Below, in pieces: positions 1-5,775 of a stretch of DNA of 12,936 nt; within the stretch, counting starts at the first letter, position 1, and every line of letters begins with the position of its first letter. Origin of the DNA: JAMLIO01 sp031412575. GTDB lineage: Bacteria > Bdellovibrionota > Bdellovibrionia > Bdellovibrionales > UBA1609. The stretch lies in the NCBI GenBank assembly GCA_031412575.1, contig JANODG010000208.1:1-12936 (forward strand), given 5' to 3'. The position numbers and the translations under genes were made by a program. The notes under the pieces were generated by a model. That model did no database searches. It saw only the letters and a program-made list of their open reading frames with translations, and had not been told where the DNA came from.

Positions 1-214
1 TTAACTTAAGCTCTTCCCCTTGTAAAAAAAGTGAGTCAGATTTTTTATTTACCCTTTCGATTTTAAGCTCGGACGTGACTAATGTGGAATTTACATCAAG
101 GTCGAACTCTAAGCTGACGTTTGTAATTTTGAAATCATGGGGTTTATAGTCGCTTAGCAAAGTTTGCTGAATAGTAACGTCCTGACCTTTTAGATGACTT
201 GATAGCTGACTCAT
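1..214 (-). CDS. pepN: Aminopeptidase N (M1 family), N-terminal fragment
   Basis: Partial gene: the first 71 codons are present and the rest lies beyond the left edge. The visible protein starts MSQLSSHLKG and contains YKPHDFKITNVSLEFDLDVN (residues 23-42), then a VTSELKI strand and LQGEELKL at the edge. This matches the start of the N-terminal beta-sheet domain of E. coli-type PepN, where the family has YRxPDYxI-DLTFDLD and LNGEDLKL at the same spacing. The zinc site (HEXXH) would be far downstream and is not visible. The ATG at 214 is preceded by AAAGGAC at a good ribosome-binding distance. PepN is a cytoplasmic zinc aminopeptidase that removes N-terminal residues from peptides. The gene is divergent from ogt. 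The family call is fairly secure even from this fragment; whether the gene is intact cannot be seen. Confidence 0.82.
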   Translation of the reverse strand, partial: MSQLSSHLKGQDVTIQQTLLSDYKPHDFKITNVSLEFDLDVNSTLVTSELKIERVNKKSDSLFLQGEELKL

Positions 215-308
215 TCGAATTGTCCTTTTAAAAGTACTTATTTTTATAGCTCAAGGTGTTTACCCTTTACTTCATAGCATTTAACACTATTTTAACATTC
301 ATAGCATG

Positions 309-348
309 GGTTGCTGCACTTAGCGACTAGCGCGTAGCCGCTTAAACC
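309..348 (+). promoter_or_regulatory. Stem-loop in the ogt leader
   Basis: GC-rich imperfect hairpin just upstream of the ogt ribosome-binding site. GCG and CTA (323-325, 327-329) pair with TAG and CGC (335-337, 339-341) around a GCGCG loop, with one A/C mismatch. Pairing extends outward through TTA/TAA and, beyond an internal loop, GGTT/AACC. The octamer CGCTTAAA occurs at 339-346 and again at 353-360, the second copy running into the AAAGGA ribosome-binding site. The structure is visible in the sequence; any regulatory role is inference. Confidence 0.3.
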
Positions 349-370
349 TGCGCGCTTAAAGGATCTTCAT

Positions 371-916
371 ATGGGTGTTTACAAGGTTATAGCTACGATT
401 TTGGGGCCGATTATTGCCGTTGCTAAAGACAATCAGCTTATTGGTGTTTACTGGTTTAATCAGATTCTTAAAGACGGAAAAATTGCCAAAAATACGTTAA
501 TCGATGAAATCAAATTCAAGCTGGCTGAAAAATATAATGATACATTTACTGAATCTACTGACGATCAAGTGCTGTTAAATACCGAACTGCAATTGAGCGA
601 GTATTTTTCTGGTCAACGTCAAAAGTTTACATTGCCTGTAAGTCTGAAGGGTACCGAATTTCAAATGAAAACATGGGATGAATTAAAAAACATTCCTTTC
701 GGAGAAACTCGATCTTATTTAGAACAGTCTGCTAAATTAAAAAAACCAAAAGCTTTTCGAGCTGTTGGCACTGCAAATTCTAAAAATCCAATTTCTATTA
801 TTATTCCTTGCCATAGGGTTATAGGTAAAGACGGATCACTTTCTGGATATGCCGGCGGAGTTGATAAAAAATCCGCCCTTCTTACATTAGAAAAAAAGTT
901 TTCTAATTCTCTCTAA
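371..916 (+). CDS. ogt: Methylated-DNA--protein-cysteine S-methyltransferase (Ogt/AGT type)
   Basis: Suicide DNA-repair protein that transfers the alkyl group from O6-alkylguanine (and O4-alkylthymine) to its own cysteine. The 181-residue length is close to E. coli Ogt (171). Residues 1-90 form the variable N-terminal domain and about 93-178 the conserved DNA-binding/active-site domain. Visible signatures are FGETRSY (110-116), the arginine-finger helix around KAFRAVGTANSKNP (R130; N139 as the hinge Asn), the active-site PCHRV (C147, H148), then GYAGG and a LEKK segment with the conserved Glu (E174). There are no zinc-binding cysteines and no AraC-type Ada domain, so it is a stand-alone repair enzyme rather than an Ada regulator. 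The ATG at 371 follows AAAGGA at good spacing. It is divergent from pepN and convergent with the next gene, only 40 bases away. Confidence 0.95.
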   Translation: MGVYKVIATILGPIIAVAKDNQLIGVYWFNQILKDGKIAKNTLIDEIKFKLAEKYNDTFTESTDDQVLLNTELQLSEYFSGQRQKFTLPVSLKGTEFQMKTWDELKNIPFGETRSYLEQSAKLKKPKAFRAVGTANSKNPISIIIPCHRVIGKDGSLSGYAGGVDKKSALLTLEKKFSNSL

Positions 917-956
917 GATTTTATTTCAAATCTTCGGAATTCTTGACTTAATAGAT

Positions 957-1427
957 TTACAAAATTTGTGGTTCATCACAAACGTAACTCACTCTGACAA
1001 CTGTAGCGTCAGAATTATCAACGTCGACGTTTCTAATCACTCGCGTCAGTTGATAAGTGGCGTTGCCGTCGGCGTTTGCCGGTGGAATTGTCACCATCTT
1101 AGCAATATTTAAAAGTCTATTTTCCGTTAAGTTTACTTCGTTTTGCACGGGGGCAGCTTTTTCAACCCATACGAAATGACTCGTGATCATGCCACGATTC
1201 ACTTCAAACTGAAATTGCGTCACCTTCGCAGTTTGGTCTTGGTCATCAACATTTAAAGCAACAAGTGGTAAACCATCTTCAACTTGACCAATGTCCATTA
1301 AAAATTTCTTCTCTGGAATTTGCCCTAGACCATCTTCAGTCTTTTGCAAACATGTCACCTTAACTAATGTCTGAGAATAGGATTGGATCGAGAAAAAAAG
1401 CGTAACTAGAATTAATATATATTTCAA
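957..1427 (-). CDS. Small exported protein of unknown function
   Basis: Not recognised. From the TTG at 1427 it is 156 residues and opens with a typical signal peptide: MKY, a hydrophobic run ILILVTLFFSI, then SYSQ, with probable cleavage after about residue 18. The mature part is about 138 residues with no further membrane segment, alternating polar/hydrophobic beta-like stretches, and exactly two cysteines (C26 and C150), one near each end. These could form a disulfide in the periplasm. A TTG at 1439 is also in frame, but it lies inside the G-run at 1432-1437 that looks like the ribosome-binding site for 1427, so 1427 is preferred. It follows the methyltransferase gene on the same strand after a gap of about 115 bases and may have its own promoter. 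No lipobox is seen. Confidence 0.7.
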   Translation of the reverse strand: MKYILILVTLFFSIQSYSQTLVKVTCLQKTEDGLGQIPEKKFLMDIGQVEDGLPLVALNVDDQDQTAKVTQFQFEVNRGMITSHFVWVEKAAPVQNEVNLTENRLLNIAKMVTIPPANADGNATYQLTRVIRNVDVDNSDATVVRVSYVCDEPQIL

Positions 1428-1431
1428 AGTG

Positions 1432-1437
1432 CCCCCC
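1432..1437 (-). promoter_or_regulatory. G-run ribosome-binding site setting the TTG start at 1427
   Basis: Six G on the minus strand lie 4 bases before the TTG at 1427. They can pair with the CCUCC anti-Shine-Dalgarno using a G-U pair. This argues against the in-frame TTG at 1439, which overlaps the G-run. Confidence 0.45.
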
Positions 1438-1461
1438 AAATGAAAACTTAACTAAAAACAA

Positions 1462-1488
1462 ACTATAATCTAATGCAAGCCTTGTAAA
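1462..1488 (-). promoter_or_regulatory. Possible promoter of the small exported-protein gene
   Basis: On the minus strand TTTACA (1488-1483) is followed 15 bases later by TATAGT (1467-1462), about 35 bases before the start codon at 1427. Both hexamers resemble sigma-70 boxes but the spacer is short, so the call is weak. Confidence 0.25.
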
Positions 1489-1543
1489 CTTATAAAATCT
1501 TATAACAAGAACCAGATTCGCTTATAGCAGGGGCAATGAAAGC

Positions 1544-2596
1544 TTATTCAGACTTAGTGGCTAGAACAATTAGCTCTTTACCCATGCGTTTGGGTATCGA
1601 CACCTTTGATCTTTCCCAAAAGTCTTTTCTAAACTTTTTTGAAAGTCGAGTTAAGATCTCTTCTTCTGTTGAGCCGTAAGGTGGACCATTGGGCTTTGGC
1701 ATAGTGAAAAACACTCCAAGTATTTGGCCCTGGGGTGCCAATAGTTTATGCCACGTGTTTAAAAGTAAATCGCGCTTTAAGGGATCAACGGCGCAAAATA
1801 AAGTGTGATCAAAAACTAAATCAAATTGTCCAAAATAGTTTGGGCTTAAACTAAAAATATCTTCACAGGCCCAAGTGATACTTGAGGATGTTTCCTTATA
1901 GCCACCATAGATTTTTTGAGCCTCTGCCATGGCCTCTGGACTAAAATCAAAAGCAGTCACTATATGTCCAAATGAAGCTATGTAAGCGGCGTCGTGACCC
2001 CGTCCACTCCCCAAAACCGCTACTCGCATTTTTGGTAATTTAAATTTTTTTAATGCCCAAACTAAACACGGTGTAGGTTCATTTAAATCCCACTCTGTCC
2101 GTTGCTCGATGTAACGTTCGGACCAAAAGTCTGCTTCTGAAATTCTAGAATTAGGACTAAGCCATGGACCAGTTTCAAAGGTCACTCCACCCAATGTCAT
2201 ATCATCATCGGTGTATTCGTCGCAGAGATCAAAAAGTTGATTTTGTGCAAAAGCACTTAAAACACATGGTATTCCCATATCGTTATAAATAATAAATCGA
2301 TCTTTATAATCTAAATAAATCTGATTTAGATCTAATTTTAATTGAATGCCATATTGGGCATTGCCATTAATTTTACTTCCGCTAGACCATTCAAGTTTTT
2401 TAATAATGAATAAAAAATCAAACACTTCAACAATTTGATCTTCTACAGTGGAGTAAATATATTTCGGACTTAAGGTTGTGGATTCTAAAATACTTTTAGC
2501 CTGCGGCGCAGGTAGTGGTTGCCCTTTTGAATCTAAAACTTCACCGTTGATTGAGACTTTCAGAAAGTCGATTACTGATTCGGAATCTGATTTCAA
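1544..2596 (-). CDS. TPMT-family SAM-dependent methyltransferase with extra N-terminal domain
   Basis: Predicted S-adenosylmethionine-dependent methyltransferase of the thiopurine/thiol/halide methyltransferase family. The catalytic domain spans about residues 155-350. It contains FWSERYIEQRTEWDLNEPTP (157-176; the family signature WxxRW/WD...PTP), SAM-binding motif I VLGSGRGHDA (194-203), the post-I acidic strand AFDFSP, FDLVFDHTLFCAV (258-270), a CDP-like segment followed by the KLLAPQGQILGVFF strand (284-297), and GPPYGSTEEEI (305-314). Residues 1-155 are not part of the TPMT fold as I know it. They hold a conserved-looking patch, YGIQLKLDLNQIYLDYKDR (82-100), and no signal peptide, and I do not recognise them. 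The substrate (sulfide, halide, thiol or other) cannot be told from sequence. The TTG start at 2596 overlaps the upstream TGA stop (TTGA), so expression is probably coupled to that gene. Confidence 0.75.
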   Translation of the reverse strand: MKSDSESVIDFLKVSINGEVLDSKGQPLPAPQAKSILESTTLSPKYIYSTVEDQIVEVFDFLFIIKKLEWSSGSKINGNAQYGIQLKLDLNQIYLDYKDRFIIYNDMGIPCVLSAFAQNQLFDLCDEYTDDDMTLGGVTFETGPWLSPNSRISEADFWSERYIEQRTEWDLNEPTPCLVWALKKFKLPKMRVAVLGSGRGHDAAYIASFGHIVTAFDFSPEAMAEAQKIYGGYKETSSSITWACEDIFSLSPNYFGQFDLVFDHTLFCAVDPLKRDLLLNTWHKLLAPQGQILGVFFTMPKPNGPPYGSTEEEILTRLSKKFRKDFWERSKVSIPKRMGKELIVLATKSE

Positions 2597-3108
2597 TTTT
2601 GCGCTTTTGATGTAAATTTTAAACCTTTTTGAAACTCGATAGTTTCCCCATCGATCTTAATAGATTCAATGATCCAAACTTGCTCGTTATCGCTTTCATC
2701 CGCTTTAACCAAAATGACGTGTCCTTTTCTTTCAACTTTAGTTGTAGCGACCTCGTCGTCTTCATCAAGGGAATCTTCTTTTTCGGTAGACTTTTCGGAA
2801 GTTGCATCTGTTACTTCTTCTGTCTTTGCAGCACCTTCATCTGAGTCTTCAGAACCACTTTCTTCATCAAAAGCGATTACGAACTGAGCTTTGACTTGTT
2901 CGTCAGAAATTTGTTTTGTCCAAAATTGTTTAAAAACAATGTTATTTAATTTTGAAGAACTTTGCGCCATAACTTGTAGCATCTGATCTTGAAGACTGTT
3001 TTGGATTTCAATCATTGTCTGTTCGGATACACCTTTTGTGGGACTGTAAAATGCAGACCATGACCAAACCATCAATCCAAAAATCACAATCAACCCGAAA
3101 GTTTTCAT
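2593..3108 (-). CDS. Membrane-anchored or secreted acidic protein, unknown function
   Basis: Not recognised. 171 residues with an N-terminal hydrophobic segment (about 5-20, LIVIFGLMVWSWSAF) that may be an uncleaved anchor or a signal peptide. A predicted amphipathic helix follows (about 27-60). Then comes a strand-like segment, VKAQFVIAF (72-80), a low-complexity acidic stretch at 81-120 with 19 Asp/Glu in 40 residues, and a C-terminal beta-rich part, KGHVILVKA...QVWIIESIKI (128-152). Helix, strands, acidic loop, then the W-I-I-ESI strand faintly recalls NTF2-like periplasmic proteins with the acidic stretch inserted in a hairpin; that is inference. No cysteines are present. The ATG at 3108 has a clear AGGAG ribosome-binding site. 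It is the first gene of its transcription unit, with its stop codon overlapping the next start. Confidence 0.7.
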   Translation of the reverse strand: MKTFGLIVIFGLMVWSWSAFYSPTKGVSEQTMIEIQNSLQDQMLQVMAQSSSKLNNIVFKQFWTKQISDEQVKAQFVIAFDEESGSEDSDEGAAKTEEVTDATSEKSTEKEDSLDEDDEVATTKVERKGHVILVKADESDNEQVWIIESIKIDGETIEFQKGLKFTSKAQN

Positions 3109-3163
3109 CTTAACTCCTAAAAAATATAAATAATATGTCCCATCTCAGCTCGGAAAGATTCAA

Positions 3164-3192
3164 TTAGTAAGATTTTAAGCCTACCGTATACT
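3164..3192 (+). promoter_or_regulatory. Candidate sigma-70-like promoter of the liu operon
   Basis: TATACT at 3187-3192 is a near-consensus -10 box. TTAGTA at 3164-3169 is a poor -35 box (3 of 6) at the ideal 17-base spacing. Transcription would start near 3199, leaving a leader of about 70 bases before the liuB start. It is the best match in the divergent intergenic region but is not proven. Confidence 0.35.
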
Positions 3193-3206
3193 ATTTAGAA
3201 ATGGTA

Positions 3207-3238
3207 TTTTTAAGTCATAAAGATTTTTAAGACATAAA
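3207..3238 (+). repeat. Two tandem near-identical 15-mers upstream of liuB
   Basis: TTTTTAAGTCATAAA (3207-3221) and TTTTTAAGACATAAA (3224-3238) differ at one base and repeat with a period of 17. They lie between the candidate promoter and the ribosome-binding site, where an operator would act. The spacing is about one and a half helical turns. Confidence 0.45.
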
Positions 3239-3259
3239 TTATTATGCGCAGCTCCAATT

Positions 3260-3265
3260 GGGAGG
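3260..3265 (+). promoter_or_regulatory. GGGAGG ribosome-binding site for liuB
   Basis: GGGAGG lies 4 bases before the TTG at 3270. The alternative in-frame TTG at 3258 overlaps this site and has no good ribosome-binding site of its own, which decides the start. Confidence 0.6.
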
Positions 3266-3269
3266 CTTA

Positions 3270-4874
3270 TTGGAAATCATTGGTAAAAAAATTGATTTAG
3301 CAGACTCAGAATTTTCTTTAAATTCAATTTTTCTAAAAGATCTGACTGCAAAATTTAAAACCGAACTTCACAACGTAAAACTTGGTGGTGGTGAATCCGC
3401 CATTCAAAAACATAAATCCCGGGGCAAACTTTTAGCTCGTGAACGTATAGAAGCACTTTTAGATCATGACAGTTCATTTTTAGAATTTTCAAGTTTAGCG
3501 GCAAACAACATTTACGATAACGATGCCCCTGGGGCTGGAATCGTCACTGGTATTGGAAAGGTCAGTAATCACGAATGTATCATTATCGCGAACGACGCCA
3601 CAGTTAAAGGTGGAACGTATTATCCGCTCACTGCAAAAAAACATTTACGTGCCCAAGAAATTGCTATGGAAAATGGTCTACCTTGCATCTATTTAGTCGA
3701 TAGCGGTGGAGCTTTTTTGCCTCTTCAGTCGGAAGTTTTTCCTGATCGAGATCATTTTGGTCGTGTTTTTTACAATCAAGCTCAGATGTCGGCGCAAGGG
3801 ATTCCACAAATTGCAGTGGTGATGGGAAGCTGCACTGCTGGCGGAGCTTACGTTCCTGCAATGAGTGACGAAAACATTATTGTGAAAGGCACTGGGACAA
3901 TTTTTTTAGGTGGTCCACCTTTAGTTAAAGCCGCCACTGGTGAAATTGTTACCTCAGAAGATTTAGGTGGCGCGAAAGTGCACACCGAAATTAGTGGTGT
4001 TGTGGATCACTTTGCCGAAGACGATCATGAGGCTTTAAAAATTTGTCGAAGCATCTTGGCCCAAGTGCCTTTAAAGAAAAAACCTGATGCGCAAGTTTGT
4101 CCCGTCGATCCACTTTTTGACCCTAATGAAATTTATGGAATTGTGTCCAAAGACCCTAGAAAGCCTTTTGAAGTGAAAGAAATAATTGCTCGCATGGTTG
4201 ATGGCAGTGAGTTTCATGAATTTAAACCTAAATATGCAAAAACGATCGTTACTGGTTTTGCTAATCTCTTCGGTTACAAAGTTGGGATTGTTGCCAACAA
4301 TGGAATTTTGTTTAGTGAAACCGCACTTAAAGTGGCTCACTTCGTTGATCTGTGCGATCAGCGAAGAATCCCAATCGTATTTTTACAAAACATCACGGGC
4401 TTCATGATCGGCAAAAAATACGAAAATGCTGGTATCGCTAAAGATGGGGCCAAGATGGTAATGGCCGTAAGTAATGCGACCGTGCCGAAATTCACTGTGA
4501 TCATTGGCGGATCTTACGGCGCAGGAAATTATGGGATGTGTGGAAGAGCTTACCAACCTCGTCAACTTTGGATGTGGCCGAACGCTAAAATTTCTGTGAT
4601 GGGCGGCGAGCAAGCGGCAAATGTTTTATGGACTGTTAAAAAAGAACAGTTAGAAAAAGCAGGACAAAAAATTTCTGCCGACGACGAGATGAATTTAAAG
4701 GCTCCAATCTTAAAAAAATATGAGCTTGAAAGTTCAGCCTATTTCTCGACAGCAAGACTTTGGGACGACGGCATTATAGATCCGGTGGACACTCGAAAAG
4801 TTTTAGCTTTGGGAATAAGTGCAAGTTACAATAAATCTTGGCCTGCGCCTGTTAAAGGTGTTTACAGAATGTAA
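3270..4874 (+). CDS. liuB: Methylcrotonyl-CoA carboxylase beta (carboxyltransferase) subunit
   Basis: Carboxyltransferase subunit of the biotin enzyme that converts 3-methylcrotonyl-CoA to 3-methylglutaconyl-CoA in leucine breakdown; cytoplasmic, working with LiuD. From TTG 3270 it is 534 residues, the usual size for bacterial MCC-beta (about 535). It has two crotonase-like lobes. The N-lobe opens with the GGGESAIQKHKSRGKLLARE entry and holds the oxyanion-hole loops DSGGAFLPLQSEVFPD (144-159) and GSCTAGGAYVPAMSDE (186-201), plus FLGGPPLVKAATGE. The C-lobe has NITGFMIGKKYENAGIAKDG (374-393) and GGSYGAGNYGMCGRAYQPR (413-431), then VMGGEQAANVL. The SGGAFLPLQ and GNYGMCGRAY forms match methylcrotonyl-CoA rather than propionyl- or acetyl-CoA carboxylases. 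The match to neighbouring liuC, liuD and liuE supports this. A TTG at 3258 is also possible. Confidence 0.92.
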   Translation: MEIIGKKIDLADSEFSLNSIFLKDLTAKFKTELHNVKLGGGESAIQKHKSRGKLLARERIEALLDHDSSFLEFSSLAANNIYDNDAPGAGIVTGIGKVSNHECIIIANDATVKGGTYYPLTAKKHLRAQEIAMENGLPCIYLVDSGGAFLPLQSEVFPDRDHFGRVFYNQAQMSAQGIPQIAVVMGSCTAGGAYVPAMSDENIIVKGTGTIFLGGPPLVKAATGEIVTSEDLGGAKVHTEISGVVDHFAEDDHEALKICRSILAQVPLKKKPDAQVCPVDPLFDPNEIYGIVSKDPRKPFEVKEIIARMVDGSEFHEFKPKYAKTIVTGFANLFGYKVGIVANNGILFSETALKVAHFVDLCDQRRIPIVFLQNITGFMIGKKYENAGIAKDGAKMVMAVSNATVPKFTVIIGGSYGAGNYGMCGRAYQPRQLWMWPNAKISVMGGEQAANVLWTVKKEQLEKAGQKISADDEMNLKAPILKKYELESSAYFSTARLWDDGIIDPVDTRKVLALGISASYNKSWPAPVKGVYRM

Positions 4875-4908
4875 TTACACAGTTTTCTAATTGTTTAAAT
4901 AGGACGGG

Positions 4909-4937
4909 TTGAAAAAGCATAAAATAATAAATAGATT
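4909..4937 (+). promoter_or_regulatory. Candidate internal promoter before liuC
   Basis: In the 126-base gap between liuB and liuC, TTGAAA (4909-4914, 5 of 6 to consensus) is followed after exactly 17 bases by TAGATT (4932-4937, 4 of 6). This could give separate transcription of liuCDE. The surrounding DNA is very AT-rich, so chance matches are common. Confidence 0.35.
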
Positions 4938-5000
4938 TTTAAATTTTAGATATATGAAAAACAGCATTGGTGTTTAAAAAATAACTACAGGATTTACAAA

Positions 5001-5765
5001 ATGAATTTTATTGAAATTGAAAAAACAGATTCGATCTATCAAATTATCTTAAACCGACCAGATAAAAAAAATGCGTTTAATTTGGAAATGATTGAAGAGC
5101 TATCTGAAACTTTTAAGACTCTAGAAAAAGATGATGCGTGTAAATTAATAGTCATAAAAGGGGCCGGCGATACATTTAGTGCTGGTGCGGATCTCTCGTG
5201 GATGCAAAAACAGGTGGAACAAACCTTCGAAGAAAATTTAGAAGAGTCTAATAAACTATTTGATATGTTCTTTAATTTGTCTCAAATCACTAAGCCTGTT
5301 GTCACTTACGCTCATAAGTATGTCATGGGCGGCGCCTTAGGCCTACTTGCCTGTAGTGATTATTGTTTTGCAGAGTCTAAAACTATGTTTTGTTTTAGCG
5401 AAACAAAGATGGGACTTGCGCCGTCGGCTATTTCGCCGTTCGTATTAGCTAAATGCAATTTCAGCCAAATCCAAAAGTACATGATGTTTGCCGAATTTTT
5501 TACGGCTGAAGATGCACTTCAAGTCGGTCTGGTGCATGAAGTGGACACTCAAGAATCTTTAGCTGTTAAGTTTGATGAGTTCTTAAAACATTTAAGCCAA
5601 TTGGATTTGAATGCTGTGCGTGAAACTAAAAAGTTAATTCAATCCATTAATAAACCCAACTTTGAAGATCACCGAGTTTCAACAACCCATTTAATTTCTA
5701 AACTCAGAGTTGAAACAGAAGCGCAAACCCGACTGAAAAATTTCTTATCTAAAACCAAAACGTGA
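5001..5765 (+). CDS. liuC: Methylglutaconyl-CoA hydratase (enoyl-CoA hydratase family)
   Basis: Crotonase-fold enzyme expected to hydrate 3-methylglutaconyl-CoA to HMG-CoA, the step between the carboxylase and the lyase encoded on either side. 254 residues, typical of the family. Visible signatures are LNRPDKKNAFN (17-27) at the first strand; FSAGADLSWM (59-68), where the AGADL...WM form is typical of methylglutaconyl-CoA hydratases; GGALGLLACSDYCFAE (110-125), whose glycines form the oxyanion hole; and FSETKMGLAPSAISPFV (132-148), whose Glu134 is the probable catalytic acid. The usual small-residue run before the GG pair is replaced by YAHKYVM (103-109), a divergent detail. The ATG at 5001 follows AGGA. 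The substrate is assigned mainly from operon context, so a broader enoyl-CoA hydratase remains possible. Confidence 0.85.
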   Translation: MNFIEIEKTDSIYQIILNRPDKKNAFNLEMIEELSETFKTLEKDDACKLIVIKGAGDTFSAGADLSWMQKQVEQTFEENLEESNKLFDMFFNLSQITKPVVTYAHKYVMGGALGLLACSDYCFAESKTMFCFSETKMGLAPSAISPFVLAKCNFSQIQKYMMFAEFFTAEDALQVGLVHEVDTQESLAVKFDEFLKHLSQLDLNAVRETKKLIQSINKPNFEDHRVSTTHLISKLRVETEAQTRLKNFLSKTKT

Positions 5766-5775
5766 GAACTAAACT

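Noticed and set aside
266..293. Possible ogt promoter (TTTACT, 16 bases, TATTTT)
   Set aside because: Both boxes are weak in an AT-rich stretch with several equally good alternatives, so no promoter was assigned.
915..934. AT-rich 7-bp hairpin between ogt and the convergent exported-protein gene
   Set aside because: AAGATTT pairs with AAATCTT, but the stem is all weak pairs except one G-C at each side and no clear U-tract follows, so I do not call a terminator.
2669..2887. Plus-strand ORFs opposite the acidic protein gene (2629-2844 and 2669-2887)
   Set aside because: Their Ser/Phe-rich products are the antisense of the Asp/Glu codon run and overlap a gene with a clear ribosome-binding site and signal-like start.
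4955..4980. Seven-codon ORF (MKNSIGV) upstream of liuC as a leader peptide
   Set aside because: There is no ribosome-binding site, no run of leucine codons and no attenuator-like alternative hairpins.
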